Shown: piece after piece, positions 32,755 through 41,002 of the stretch | Numbering within the stretch: the stretch's first letter is position 1 | How the letters are laid out: every line of letters starts with the position of its first letter | Assembly (NCBI GenBank): GCA_040905905.1 | Contig: JBBDQN010000011.1 | Coordinates: 1-64,000, forward strand | DNA length: 64,000 nucleotides | Direction of reading: 5' to 3' | DNA from: JAICND01 sp040905905 | GTDB taxonomy: Bacteria; Actinomycetota; Acidimicrobiia; Spongiisociales; ZC4RG35 | Program-made: the position numbers and the translations under genes | The notes under the pieces: model-generated | Database searches by the model: none | Seen by the model: the letters and a program-made list of their open reading frames with translations, nothing else | What the model was told of the DNA's origin: nothing

Positions 32755-33962
32755 GAGAAGGTTATGTGTTCCGCAGATGCCGCACCTGCGCCAAAGCGGT
32801 CGGCGAGGGCCAGCGGAAGTGCCCATGTGCCGGAGAGGCCAGGTGGGGTTTCGAGGTGCTGGTAAGCCCTCCAGGAGCACCCAGGAAGCGTCACACCAGG
32901 ACCGGCTTCTCTACTAAGCGGGAGGCGATCGTCGCGCTTGCTGCGGTCCAGCAGCAGGCCTACGAAGGGGGGTTGGTCGAGCCGTCCAAGGTCACCGTCG
33001 CCGAGTATCTCGAGGAGTGGCTTTCTCAACAGACGGCAGCCGGACTCAGGCCCTCGACTCTCGCCAGCTACGGGCAGAAGATCACCCTGCATGTGGTGCC
33101 TGCGATCGGTGCCGGCCGCCTCCAAGGTCTCACGGCCACCGATCTGGACCGCCTCTACCGCAAGCTTCTCGAGTCCGGCCGGAGTGACGGGCGGGGCGGC
33201 CTCTCACCACGGACCACCAGATACGTTCACGTCATCTTGCGGAAGAGCTTCTCGGACGCCGTCCGGAAGAACCTCCTCACTCGCAACCCGACCGATGCCG
33301 CCGACCCACCTAGCGCCAAGGCGGCCAAGGCGCCCGAGGGGGCTGTTTGGACGCCGGGAGAGCTTCGCACGTTCCTTGAGGCAGTCGCCGACCATTCGCT
33401 CCATCCGCTCTTTCGCACCGTCGCCATGACTGGGCTGCGACGCGGGGAGGTCCTCGGTCTCACGTGGGACGCAATCGACTTGGACCGCGCCTTGATCACG
33501 GTCACGCGCCAGCTCGCCGACATTGACGGAACGGGCCGGCCGATCTTCGGGCCGCCCAAGACCGACCATGGCCGGCGGACCATCGATGTGGGACGGGCCA
33601 CTGTTGAGGTGCTGCGTTCTCGGCGGCGGACCGCTCTGGAGGAGCGACTGGCATGGGGTGCGGCTTATCGGGACCACGGCCTTGTCTTCTGTAAGCCCGA
33701 CGGAGCACCGCTTGTGGGTGATGATGTGTCGAAGGTCTTCATTCGTCTGGCACTGCGGGCAGGGGTGCCGAGGATCCGCTTCCATGATCTTCGGGACACG
33801 CACGCCTCCCACTGCATCGAAAGAGGCATGGACATCAAAACGCTAAGTACTCGCCTTGGCCACGCCTCCGCCAGCTTCACTCTCGACGTCTATGGCCACT
33901 TGATGCCCGGCCAACAAGCTGAAGCAGTGGCGCGAGTGGAAGAGATGATCGATGGGCTATAG
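32751..33962 (+). CDS. Tyrosine recombinase / integrase of the tRNA-Lys element
   Basis: A site-specific recombinase of 403 residues. An N-terminal Cys cluster (CRTCAK, then KCPC) suggests a small zinc-binding arm domain. A SAM-like core-binding domain follows (VAEYLEEWLSQQ). The catalytic domain has Arg in MTGLRRGEVLGLTW, HDLRDTH, the second His in LGHAS, and the nucleophile Tyr in LDVYGHLMPG. All catalytic residues are present, so it should be active. It ends ~980 bases from the tRNA-Lys core, and its relative at 25031 is dead. GTG 32751 overlaps the XRE stop. Confidence 0.92.
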   Translation: MREGYVFRRCRTCAKAVGEGQRKCPCAGEARWGFEVLVSPPGAPRKRHTRTGFSTKREAIVALAAVQQQAYEGGLVEPSKVTVAEYLEEWLSQQTAAGLRPSTLASYGQKITLHVVPAIGAGRLQGLTATDLDRLYRKLLESGRSDGRGGLSPRTTRYVHVILRKSFSDAVRKNLLTRNPTDAADPPSAKAAKAPEGAVWTPGELRTFLEAVADHSLHPLFRTVAMTGLRRGEVLGLTWDAIDLDRALITVTRQLADIDGTGRPIFGPPKTDHGRRTIDVGRATVEVLRSRRRTALEERLAWGAAYRDHGLVFCKPDGAPLVGDDVSKVFIRLALRAGVPRIRFHDLRDTHASHCIERGMDIKTLSTRLGHASASFTLDVYGHLMPGQQAEAVARVEEMIDGL

Positions 33963-34006
33963 GTGATGCGGGTAGCCTCAGTAGCCCCTTAGGGAGGGGA
34001 ATTCTT

Positions 34007-34771
34007 TTGGCAATTGTCGATTGTCCCGAATGCAAACGACCCATTTCAGAAAATGCGGCAGCGTGCCCCCACTGCGGTTCTCCTCGGAGCGGGACATTGC
34101 AGGGGTGGCTCGGCACCGCCGACAAAGCATCTCGGCCGGCTGCAACGGTCCTCATCCCGATATTTCTTCTTTTGCTTACGAACTGCTTCAACGATGCGAC
34201 CAAGGAGCGGGAGCTCGCAACTCAACAGGCGATCAGCGACCGGGAAGTGGCAGCGCAATATGTCAACCTCGCTGTGGGGATTCTCGGCCGAACCAAACCG
34301 CCTGTTGAAGAGGGCTCCGATGAGGATGACGCTGATGTAGCCCTGCGAACATGGGCAGTTGCGGTCTTAGAACTTCATAGCCCTGTACAGCTTGATGCCG
34401 GCATAAGAGAAGCCCTCCGACAAGGTGAGATTGACCTGCCGCCAGTGCCAGCAATCGACCTGACCACTATTTACGACAACGCCTTCCCCGGGCTCGGCTC
34501 CGTTGACTATTCGATTCCAGGCCTAGCGCCCGGCCCCTTACCCGGCGAATGCACCGTCCAGACCTCTATCGAAGCGCTTGTCTACGACACCCCGTCCGCG
34601 TTCGGTCTGTCAGACGTGTTGCTTCCTCCCGGTCAGTACGAAGCCACCGAATTCGCCAGAGGATTTGACTTCTTCGACTACGTCGGCTTCTTTCGGATCG
34701 AGCAGGGGTGGCTGACAGCAATAGCCGCGACGCCAAGCCAAGCCTGCTTTCCCGAAGGCACGACGAATTAG
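34007..34771 (+). CDS. Zinc-ribbon protein with one membrane segment
   Basis: A protein of 254 residues starting with a zinc ribbon (CPEC...CPHCGS), then a transmembrane helix (ATVLIPIFLLLLTNCF), a helical linker and an extracytoplasmic domain of about 150 residues with two cysteines (ECTV, QACF). TTG 34007 follows GGGAGGGG. It lies between the integrase and the attachment site. Zinc-ribbon/one-pass architectures are common in actinobacterial accessory regions; the function of this one is unknown. Confidence 0.65.
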   Translation: MAIVDCPECKRPISENAAACPHCGSPRSGTLQGWLGTADKASRPAATVLIPIFLLLLTNCFNDATKERELATQQAISDREVAAQYVNLAVGILGRTKPPVEEGSDEDDADVALRTWAVAVLELHSPVQLDAGIREALRQGEIDLPPVPAIDLTTIYDNAFPGLGSVDYSIPGLAPGPLPGECTVQTSIEALVYDTPSAFGLSDVLLPPGQYEATEFARGFDFFDYVGFFRIEQGWLTAIAATPSQACFPEGTTN

Positions 34772-34847
34772 GTCCTCCCCGGTACCGGGTCGCCTCGGGG
34801 CGCGTTGGTAGCAGAGTTATCCGGCAAGCCAACGAACGAGTGTTCAT

Positions 34848-34873
34848 CGATTTCTGCCACTGGCTCGCCACTA
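34848..34873. repeat. Arm-type repeat at the right end of module B
   Basis: CGATTTCTGCCACTGGCTCG and the following CCACTA recur with few changes at 23015-23040 and partly at 23267-23289. Here it is 94 bases left of the tRNA-Lys core. Short repeats at fixed distance from a tRNA core are what integrase arm domains bind; this is inferred from position, not shown. Confidence 0.5.
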
Positions 34874-34942
34874 TACGGCCAGCTGTAGACACTCGGTCCC
34901 GAGGTACCTCCTTGGATGGGCCAGTGTTGACAGTGATTTTTT

Positions 34943-35019
34943 TGGTGGGCCCGGAGGGAATCGAACCCTCAACCTTGGGATTAAAAGTCCCCTGCTCTGC
35001 CGGTTTGAGCTACAGGCCC
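34943..35019 (-). tRNA. tRNA-Lys(TTT), intact, with encoded CCA
   Basis: The minus strand from 35019 gives acceptor GGGCCTG, D-stem GCTC, and a 7-nt anticodon loop CTTTTAA with TTT, flanked by GGGGA on the 5' side. The T-arm follows with GTTCGATTC, and the acceptor 3' strand CGGGCCC, discriminator A and CCA. Every stem pairs, with one G-T wobble in the acceptor. It is the integration target: its 3' half is copied at 23107 and 19833. Confidence 0.95.
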
Positions 35020-35053
35020 GGGATTGGTTGGAAACGCGGTTGAGAACTCGGTC
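35016..35053. repeat. 39-bp direct repeat, copy 1 (tRNA-Lys 5' flank)
   Basis: It starts at the first bases of tRNA-Lys and runs through GGATTGGTTGGAAACGC into its upstream region. About 35 of 39 positions match 40096-40134 in the same orientation. In tRNA direction this stretch would hold promoter sequence. The lipoprotein/ABC export operon lies between the two copies. Confidence 0.8.
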
Positions 35054-35243
35054 TACTGCCGATGGTTCCCGCCGTCAGGGACAGGATAGGTGGAGAGGTG
35101 AGCCCTGAAGACAGGCATCTGTGACCCAGAGGCCGGCGCAGCTAACGAACTCGACTGAGAAAGGAATAGTGCATATTGGAACCTGTGGCGGCTCGGCGAC
35201 GTCTATACAAGGGTTCCCAACGCAAGACTAGGCAGGGTCCAGG

Positions 35244-36344
35244 ATGCGCCCACCACTGAAATGGACCGCGGCCACCCTTAGCTTGCTGCTGACAGCGTGC
35301 GGTGGCGGCTCAGCCACTCCCGAGGACACCGACGCGACCGTTAGTGAGGCTTCGTCGGGTGAAGCGGAGTCCTTGGCCGATTTCTTTGGCTACGGCAACG
35401 AAGACCCCGAGGCCGCTCAGGCCAACTACCGCGATCAAGAGGCGCGAATCCAAGAAGCCATTCGCGTTTGCATGGCCGAGCAAGGTTTCGATTACCAGCC
35501 GATCCTTCCTCCCGAAGAGTCATTCCAAGTGTGGGACGAGTCCGACGAGGAGGAGAGGGTGAGGACGCAGGGTTTCGGGATCACCACCTGGTACGGCAAT
35601 GAAGATCAGTTTACGGGATCCGAGTGGGTCGACCCCAACCAGGAAAGCCTTGAGGCGATGTCCGAAACGCAGCAGCAAGCGTGGTACGAAGCCCTCTACG
35701 GGACCCCGGAGGAACAGGAAGAGGACATGACGACGGAGGTCGACTCAGAGACCGGGGAGACCATCCACTACAGCACCGGGTACGGCGCCGGCTGTCAGGG
35801 AGAAGCCTATGAGGCAGAGTATGGCGACCAAGGTGATACCCAGGCGTTGTGGGAGGAGCTGCAGCCGACTATGGATGCGATGTATCAGCAGGTCCAGGCC
35901 GACCCTCGGATCGTAGAGGCCAATCAGGACTGGTCAGCCTGTATGGCGGAGGCGGGTTACGAAGTGGAGTCGCGCGAGAGAATGTGGGAAACAGTACATC
36001 AGGATTTCCAGACTCGACTGGATGCGATTCTCGGGCCCAACGGTGGATTCGTCGACCCCTTCGAGGGTTGGACCGAAGACGAGATCAACGCCTTCTTCGA
36101 GGAGAAAACTCAAGAGGAAATCGACGCCTTCTTTAGAGAGGCCGAGCAGGCCAGAACCGCCAATATCGACCAGGAAGCTTTAGCCGCGCTCCAGCAGGAG
36201 GAGATCGTCATGGCGGTGGCTGACTGGGAATGCGCGGCCGACATGAACGACCTGTATCAGGAGGTGTCGGAGGAGTACGAAGCCGATTTCATCGCCCAGA
36301 ACCAAACCATCCTCGAACAGATTCGTGAAGCTCAGGGTGGCTGA
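35244..36344 (+). CDS. Glu/Gln-rich lipoprotein of an ABC export operon
   Basis: A lipoprotein of 366 residues with lipobox LLLTAC and a very acidic mature part. Four well-spaced cysteines lie in ICMAEQGFDY-like segments (VCMAEQGFDY, GCQGEAYEAEYG, ACMAEAGYEVE, ECAADMNDLY). The two CMAE-G-Y/F repeats suggest an internal duplication stabilised by disulfides. No catalytic family is recognised. It precedes the adaptor gene by about 30 bases and is probably co-transcribed with the exporter, perhaps as its substrate-handling lipoprotein. Confidence 0.7.
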   Translation: MRPPLKWTAATLSLLLTACGGGSATPEDTDATVSEASSGEAESLADFFGYGNEDPEAAQANYRDQEARIQEAIRVCMAEQGFDYQPILPPEESFQVWDESDEEERVRTQGFGITTWYGNEDQFTGSEWVDPNQESLEAMSETQQQAWYEALYGTPEEQEEDMTTEVDSETGETIHYSTGYGAGCQGEAYEAEYGDQGDTQALWEELQPTMDAMYQQVQADPRIVEANQDWSACMAEAGYEVESRERMWETVHQDFQTRLDAILGPNGGFVDPFEGWTEDEINAFFEEKTQEEIDAFFREAEQARTANIDQEALAALQQEEIVMAVADWECAADMNDLYQEVSEEYEADFIAQNQTILEQIREAQGG

Positions 36345-36377
36345 GCCAGCTCTCGGCGCAATGTGCCGAGGCCTGTA

Positions 36378-38114
36378 GTGAAACGCAACACTTTGCTGAT
36401 GGGTGTGGTGGCGGCCGTTGTAGCGGCGGCCGGCATCGGGTGGTTTTTTGGCTCCCGCATCCGTTCCCCAGCCGAAATCGCCGCTGCAGCTGAGCCTCCG
36501 GAACCATCCAACATCACCGTTGCAGTCGTGCTCCAAGTCCTGTCCGCCGACGTCATCACTCGAGGCGACATCGTCTTCGATGATCCCGTGTCATTGTCTC
36601 TGTCGGGCTCGTTGGCAGATCAGCCCGAGCGCCTGGTCGTGACTCAGGCGGTCGAGGTCGACTCCGAATTGGCAGAAGGCGAGATGGCCGTCGAAGTGGT
36701 GGGACGCCCGGTTTTCCTCTTGACCGGCGAGATCCCTATGTATCGGGATCTGCGTCCTGGCTCCGCGGGCGACGACGTCCTCCAACTGGAGGAGGCACTA
36801 GCCCGGATGGGATTCTTCGGCGGAGTTCCCGACGAGGGATGGGACCAGGCGACTGGAGCATCGGTGGCCGCGTGGTACCAGGAAGCCGGGTACCGCCCCA
36901 ACGGGTTGTCGGAGGCGGACGAGGCGACGCTCGCCGCTTCGCGCGAGAGGGTGAGAGCCGCCGAAGGGGCTCTGGCCGACTCTCAAGCCGCACTCCGTGA
37001 TGTCTCGTCAGGCCCTGGTCAGTCGGCAATCGCATCGGCCGGGGCCGAAATATTCGCTGCAGAGGATGCCCTTGATCTGGCCGAGATCGACGCGGCCCGC
37101 GCCAACGAATTAGCGGCCAGGGCGGTTTCCGAGGCCGTTGTGACCCTGGGCGCTGCCGAAGGCGATCTGGCAACGGCTTCAGCCGAATTAGCTGAAGCTC
37201 AAGCGGCAAACCCACCGCCGAGTGCAGAAGAGTTAGGGGCGTTGGAACAGGCCGTAGAGGAAGCCGAGGCAGAGGTCGCTGCCGCCACCGCTGATCTCGA
37301 ACAAGCCAACTTCGACCTTGATAGGACTATTAGGGAGCAGGAAGGGTTGATAGAGGTTGCCCAAGCTCGCGTGACCGTCGCCAAGGCTGCACTGGCTGAT
37401 CTGCAACAAGGAGTGGATACATCACCGATCCGTCGCCAGATCGACTCGGCCAGGGCTGAGCTGGTGGCGGCGCGGGAGCAGCTGGATGAACTGGCTGTCG
37501 AACTAGGCACGTGGCTCCCCGCCGGCGAAGTCGTTTTCATTAGCCGGCTCCCCGTTCGAGTTGACCAGGTGACCGTCTCCCGCGGGTCAATTATTGAAGG
37601 TGCATTCATGACGGTATCCGGGTCGGAGCTGGCTCTGCGCTCGTCTGTGTCCGACCGCGATGCCACCCGGATTGAGGAGGGGATGGAGGTCGAAATTGAG
37701 AACCCTGAGACGGGGGCAGCCATCCCCGGAGTTATCACTTCGAAAGCCGACCGTGCCGGTACCAACGGCCTCGCTTCGGATCGTCTTTACATCGAGATCA
37801 GCCCAGCTGAGATCCCCGAAGAGATGATCGGTTCCAACGTGCGGGTTACCATCCCGGTCAGTTCCACCGGAGGCGAGGTGTTGGCCGTTCCGGCCGCAGC
37901 GCTATCGGCAACTGCCGACGGGTCAACGATCCTCCAGGTCGAAGACCCAGACGGCACCCTGCGGACCGTCAAAGTGGAGCCCGGCCTCGCCGCCGGGGGT
38001 CTGGTCGAGGTGAATCCGCTAGAAGGGGAGCTAGTGGAAGGCGACCAGGTGGTAGTGGGGAGGGTTGACGGTTCAATTCCTGAGGGAACCACTGGCACCA
38101 CGGAAGGGTCATGA
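36378..38114 (+). CDS. HlyD-like membrane-fusion adaptor with peptidoglycan-binding domain
   Basis: A periplasm-facing adaptor of about 578 residues anchored by one N-terminal helix (LLMGVVAAVVAAAGIGWFFG). A peptidoglycan-binding-1-like domain follows (DLRPGSAGDDVLQLEEALAR), then ~200 residues of coiled coil. The C-terminal barrel region ends with AVPAAALSATADGSTILQV, the usual adaptor finish. This architecture is typical of actinobacterial MacA-like partners. GTG 36378 after GAGG is favoured over GTG 36363. The stop overlaps the ATPase ATG by four bases. Confidence 0.82.
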   Translation: MKRNTLLMGVVAAVVAAAGIGWFFGSRIRSPAEIAAAAEPPEPSNITVAVVLQVLSADVITRGDIVFDDPVSLSLSGSLADQPERLVVTQAVEVDSELAEGEMAVEVVGRPVFLLTGEIPMYRDLRPGSAGDDVLQLEEALARMGFFGGVPDEGWDQATGASVAAWYQEAGYRPNGLSEADEATLAASRERVRAAEGALADSQAALRDVSSGPGQSAIASAGAEIFAAEDALDLAEIDAARANELAARAVSEAVVTLGAAEGDLATASAELAEAQAANPPPSAEELGALEQAVEEAEAEVAAATADLEQANFDLDRTIREQEGLIEVAQARVTVAKAALADLQQGVDTSPIRRQIDSARAELVAAREQLDELAVELGTWLPAGEVVFISRLPVRVDQVTVSRGSIIEGAFMTVSGSELALRSSVSDRDATRIEEGMEVEIENPETGAAIPGVITSKADRAGTNGLASDRLYIEISPAEIPEEMIGSNVRVTIPVSSTGGEVLAVPAAALSATADGSTILQVEDPDGTLRTVKVEPGLAAGGLVEVNPLEGELVEGDQVVVGRVDGSIPEGTTGTTEGS

Positions 38115-38797
38115 CCGCGGGAAATCCGGTCGTGGAACTTAGGGGAGCAGGTCGTACCTTCGCCGCCGGCGACGTGTCCGTCCCCGCTCTGGTCGAAGCT
38201 GATGTTGCGGTTGGTCGGGGAGACTACGTGGCTGTGGTTGGCGCTTCTGGATCGGGCAAGTCAACCATGCTGAACTTGATAGGGCTGCTTGATCGGCCCA
38301 GCCAAGGTGTCTACCTCCTCGAGGGTGTCGATACGTCGATGCTCAGCGAGGGACAGCGGGCCGGGCTGAGGAGCCGTCGAATCGGCTTCGTCTTCCAAGC
38401 GTTCCACCTTCTCGGTCACCGCACCGTGTTGGAGAACGTCCTCCTGGCCACCATATACAACCGGATGCCCCGCGCCGAGCGGGTGCCTGCCGCTGAGGAT
38501 GCGCTTCGGCGAGTGGGGCTGGAGCACCGAATCGATTTCCGGCCAACCAAACTCTCGGGTGGAGAGCGGCAACGGGTGGCAATCGCCCGGGCCCTCGTCA
38601 ACCGTCCCGCGCTGCTCCTGGCCGACGAACCCACCGGCAACCTGGACTCAGTTACGGGCGCCGCCGTGCTTGACCTCTTCGACGAGCTGCGGGCCGACGG
38701 TCTGACCTTGATGGTGGTCACCCACGACAACAATGTGTCTGGCCACGCCGACCGTGTCATCAGGCTGCGAGACGGGCGAGTCGAGGAGTCGGCGTGA
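38111..38797 (+). CDS. ABC transporter ATPase, MacB/LolD type
   Basis: An ATPase of 228 residues with Walker A GASGSGKST, Q-loop FQAFHLLGHRTV, signature LSGGERQR, Walker B LLLADEPTGNLDS and the switch VTHDN. The LDS after Walker B and the short length are typical of MacB/LolD/FtsE-class mechanotransmission ATPases. It pairs with the FtsX-like permease that starts four bases before its end. The transported molecule is unknown. Confidence 0.9.
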   Translation: MTAGNPVVELRGAGRTFAAGDVSVPALVEADVAVGRGDYVAVVGASGSGKSTMLNLIGLLDRPSQGVYLLEGVDTSMLSEGQRAGLRSRRIGFVFQAFHLLGHRTVLENVLLATIYNRMPRAERVPAAEDALRRVGLEHRIDFRPTKLSGGERQRVAIARALVNRPALLLADEPTGNLDSVTGAAVLDLFDELRADGLTLMVVTHDNNVSGHADRVIRLRDGRVEESA

Positions 38798-40053
38798 GCG
38801 ACATCGTCGCCCTAAAGCCCGACACAAAGAATTCTGACATGGCACCTGCCCGCATGGAGGTGCGCGATCTAGTTGCCGAGGCGGTGGCGGGGATATTCGC
38901 CCGGCCGGGCCGCAGCATGCTGACGGTTCTTGGCACCGTTCTTGGCATCGGTGCTCTAGTGGCGACTCTCGGCGTAGCCAAAACTGCCGGGAACCAGATC
39001 ATCGCACGGTTTGACGAGCTGGCCGCCACCTCGGTGGTGGTTACCAACGAGCCTACTTTTTTCGGCAGTGGAGAGACACGAGTAGCGATCCCCCGCGACG
39101 CTGAGCAGAGGCTGACCCGCCTCAACGGTGTCACGGCGGCAGGGACAATGGGACCTGTGAATCTGCAAGGGGCCTTGGTGAGATCGGTCCCCATCCCCGA
39201 TCCGCTCGCCCAGACCGAGTTCCAGATGAGCGTCTTCGGGGCCAGTCCAGGTCTGTTGGCTGCCGTACGGGGTGACCTGTCCACGGGCCGCTGGTTCGAC
39301 TTCGGCCACTCTGATCGAGCCGACCGAGTGGCAGTCCTCGGTTCCGGTGCCGCTCTCCGCCTCAATGTCACCAGAGTGGATCAACAGCCGGTGGTGTTCG
39401 TGGGTGAAGAGGCGTTCGTCGTGATTGGAATTCTCGACGCGGTGCGCCGCCAGCCAGAACTCCTAAACGCCGTCATCATTCCCGAGGGAACTGCTCAGGA
39501 CCGATACGGTTACAGTTCTGCGTCCACAGTTCAGATGGATGTCGCAGTGGGGGCGGCATCTCTAGTCGCCCAACAGGCCGCCATCGCCCTCTCCCCCAAC
39601 GAGCCATCTCTGCTGAGGGTCCAGAAGCCACCCGAGCCCGCCGATCTTCGCCGTGACGTCGAAGGCGATGTCAACGCCCTCTTTCTGGTGTTGGGCGGCG
39701 TTGCGCTGCTGGTGGGAGCAATCGGCATCGCCAACGTAACCCTGGTCTCGGTTCTGGAACGGGTAGGCGAGATCGGTCTGAGACGAGCTTTGGGCGCAGC
39801 AAGACGGCACATTGCCGCCCAGTTCCTGGTCGAGACCACCGCCATGGGCCTCATCGGCGGCGTCCTTGGCGCCAGCCTGGGGGTGCTGGTGATTGTGACC
39901 ATATCCGCCTCCCGAACCTGGATCCCGGTCCTAGATCCTTGGGTTCCGCTGACCGCCCCACTCGTCGGCGGCGTCACCGGGCTCATCGCCGGTTTCTACC
40001 CCGCACTTCGCGCCGCTCGCCTCGAGCCGGTCGAAGCACTACGGGCTGGATGA
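38794..40053 (+). CDS. FtsX/MacB-type ABC permease
   Basis: A permease of 419 residues with the MacB layout. The N-terminal helix (MLTVLGTVLGIGALVATLGV) precedes an extracytoplasmic MacB-PCD-like domain of about 210 residues. Three helices close the protein, with the conserved GEIGLRRALGAARRHIAAQF coupling helix and a final ALRAG-like end. GTG 38794 overlaps the ATPase stop. With the adaptor and lipoprotein it forms a complete export or envelope-remodelling unit. Confidence 0.88.
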   Translation: MSDIVALKPDTKNSDMAPARMEVRDLVAEAVAGIFARPGRSMLTVLGTVLGIGALVATLGVAKTAGNQIIARFDELAATSVVVTNEPTFFGSGETRVAIPRDAEQRLTRLNGVTAAGTMGPVNLQGALVRSVPIPDPLAQTEFQMSVFGASPGLLAAVRGDLSTGRWFDFGHSDRADRVAVLGSGAALRLNVTRVDQQPVVFVGEEAFVVIGILDAVRRQPELLNAVIIPEGTAQDRYGYSSASTVQMDVAVGAASLVAQQAAIALSPNEPSLLRVQKPPEPADLRRDVEGDVNALFLVLGGVALLVGAIGIANVTLVSVLERVGEIGLRRALGAARRHIAAQFLVETTAMGLIGGVLGASLGVLVIVTISASRTWIPVLDPWVPLTAPLVGGVTGLIAGFYPALRAARLEPVEALRAG

Positions 40054-40095
40054 AGCACCGGGGACGACCCCGTCGCAGAGTGGAGATCTCACAAA

Positions 40096-40134
40096 GCCCG
40101 GGATTGGTTGGAAACGCTGTTTGAAAACTCGGTC
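40096..40134. repeat. 39-bp direct repeat, copy 2
   Basis: This repeats the tRNA-Lys start and 5' flank seen at 35016-35053 with about four mismatches, 43 bases after the permease stop. No tRNA body follows. It looks like the original upstream neighbour of the tRNA, separated from it by insertion or duplication of the ABC operon. The surrounding 180 bases hold no gene. Confidence 0.75.
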
Positions 40135-40235
40135 AAGTCGAGCCGCATCGGTATCAGAGTTGATGGAGGGATACGGCAGGCAGAACCCACTAGCAAGAGG
40201 GTCGACCTGCGCCGAATCCCTCAGGTTGCGGTCAG

Positions 40236-40625
40236 TCAGCTCTCGGCCCGGTCGACGATGGCGTGCTGAATTCGACGGCTCAAGCGCGGGAACTCGTCCA
40301 TCAGCATCCGGAGATCCCAGCCGACCAGAACGACCATCCGCATTGGCGAAGTCGCAACAACGTCGGCACCGCGCCGGGAGTGACCGACAATGCCCATTTC
40401 GCCGAAGAAGTCACCCGGTCCAAGATCGGCGAGATGACTTCCGTCTCGTTCCACCACCGCTGTGCCCTCGAGGATCACATAGAACTTGTAAGAGAGCTCA
40501 CCTTGTTTCACCACAAAGCTGCCGGCCGCGACCTCGAGTTCGCGCATCCGCTCGGCCAGGACTTCCAGGTCCGCGCCGGACAACTCTGCCAACAGGGGTA
40601 GGTCCGCCAGCTGGCTCGCCTCCAT
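40236..40625 (-). CDS. Cyclic-nucleotide-binding domain protein
   Basis: A free-standing cNMP-binding domain of 129 residues. The beta-barrel and phosphate-binding cassette are visible in VVKQGELSYKFYVILEGTAV and LGPGDFFGEMGIVGHSRRGA, with Arg at the usual phosphate-contact place. There is no DNA-binding domain. ATG 40625 follows GGGAGG at a good distance. A cupin-adenylate cyclase gene starts 380 bases away in divergent orientation, so it may sense that enzyme's product; this is inference. Confidence 0.85.
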   Translation of the reverse strand: MEASQLADLPLLAELSGADLEVLAERMRELEVAAGSFVVKQGELSYKFYVILEGTAVVERDGSHLADLGPGDFFGEMGIVGHSRRGADVVATSPMRMVVLVGWDLRMLMDEFPRLSRRIQHAIVDRAES

Positions 40626-40659
40626 GTGCACCTCCCTCGGGCGCCAACGGCGGCGAATC

Positions 40660-40935
40660 CTACGTAATTCCTTTGCCCGGTGGACGGGAAATCGCGGGCA
40701 GGTCATACCGTCTTGGTAGGAAGGCTTGGGTGAGATTCAATGCGCGTAAGTCCGCTGCGTCCAGTCGCCCGGTGTGTCGGGCGACGTAGAGCGCGCTCGA
40801 GATCATCGAGGTGAGCTGGAGGCGGAGGTCGTAGGGGCCGATACCCGAGGATGAAATCCATGAGGCCGATGCAATCGAATAGCGATGCCTTGCCGTAAGT
40901 CGCGTCCTTGTGGGGCTCAATCCGGGCATCGTCGC
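40660..40935 (-). pseudogene. Frameshifted gene remnant of unknown family
   Basis: Two minus-strand frames give protein-like sequence that joins at about 40845: EPHKDATYGKASLFDCIGLM and DFILGY in one frame, then PYDLRLQLTSMISSALYVAR, HTGRLDAADLRALNLTQAFL and PRRYDLP in the other, ending at TAG 40660. Composition and helix-like patterning suggest a decayed gene rather than chance. No start or family is recognised. The rest of 40626-41002 appears non-coding. Confidence 0.4.
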
Positions 40936-41002
40936 CAGGGTGACGGAACCGTTACGGGAGCGTGGTCGGTAGTGAAGCCTATTGAGGCGTAGTCTCTGAC
41001 AA

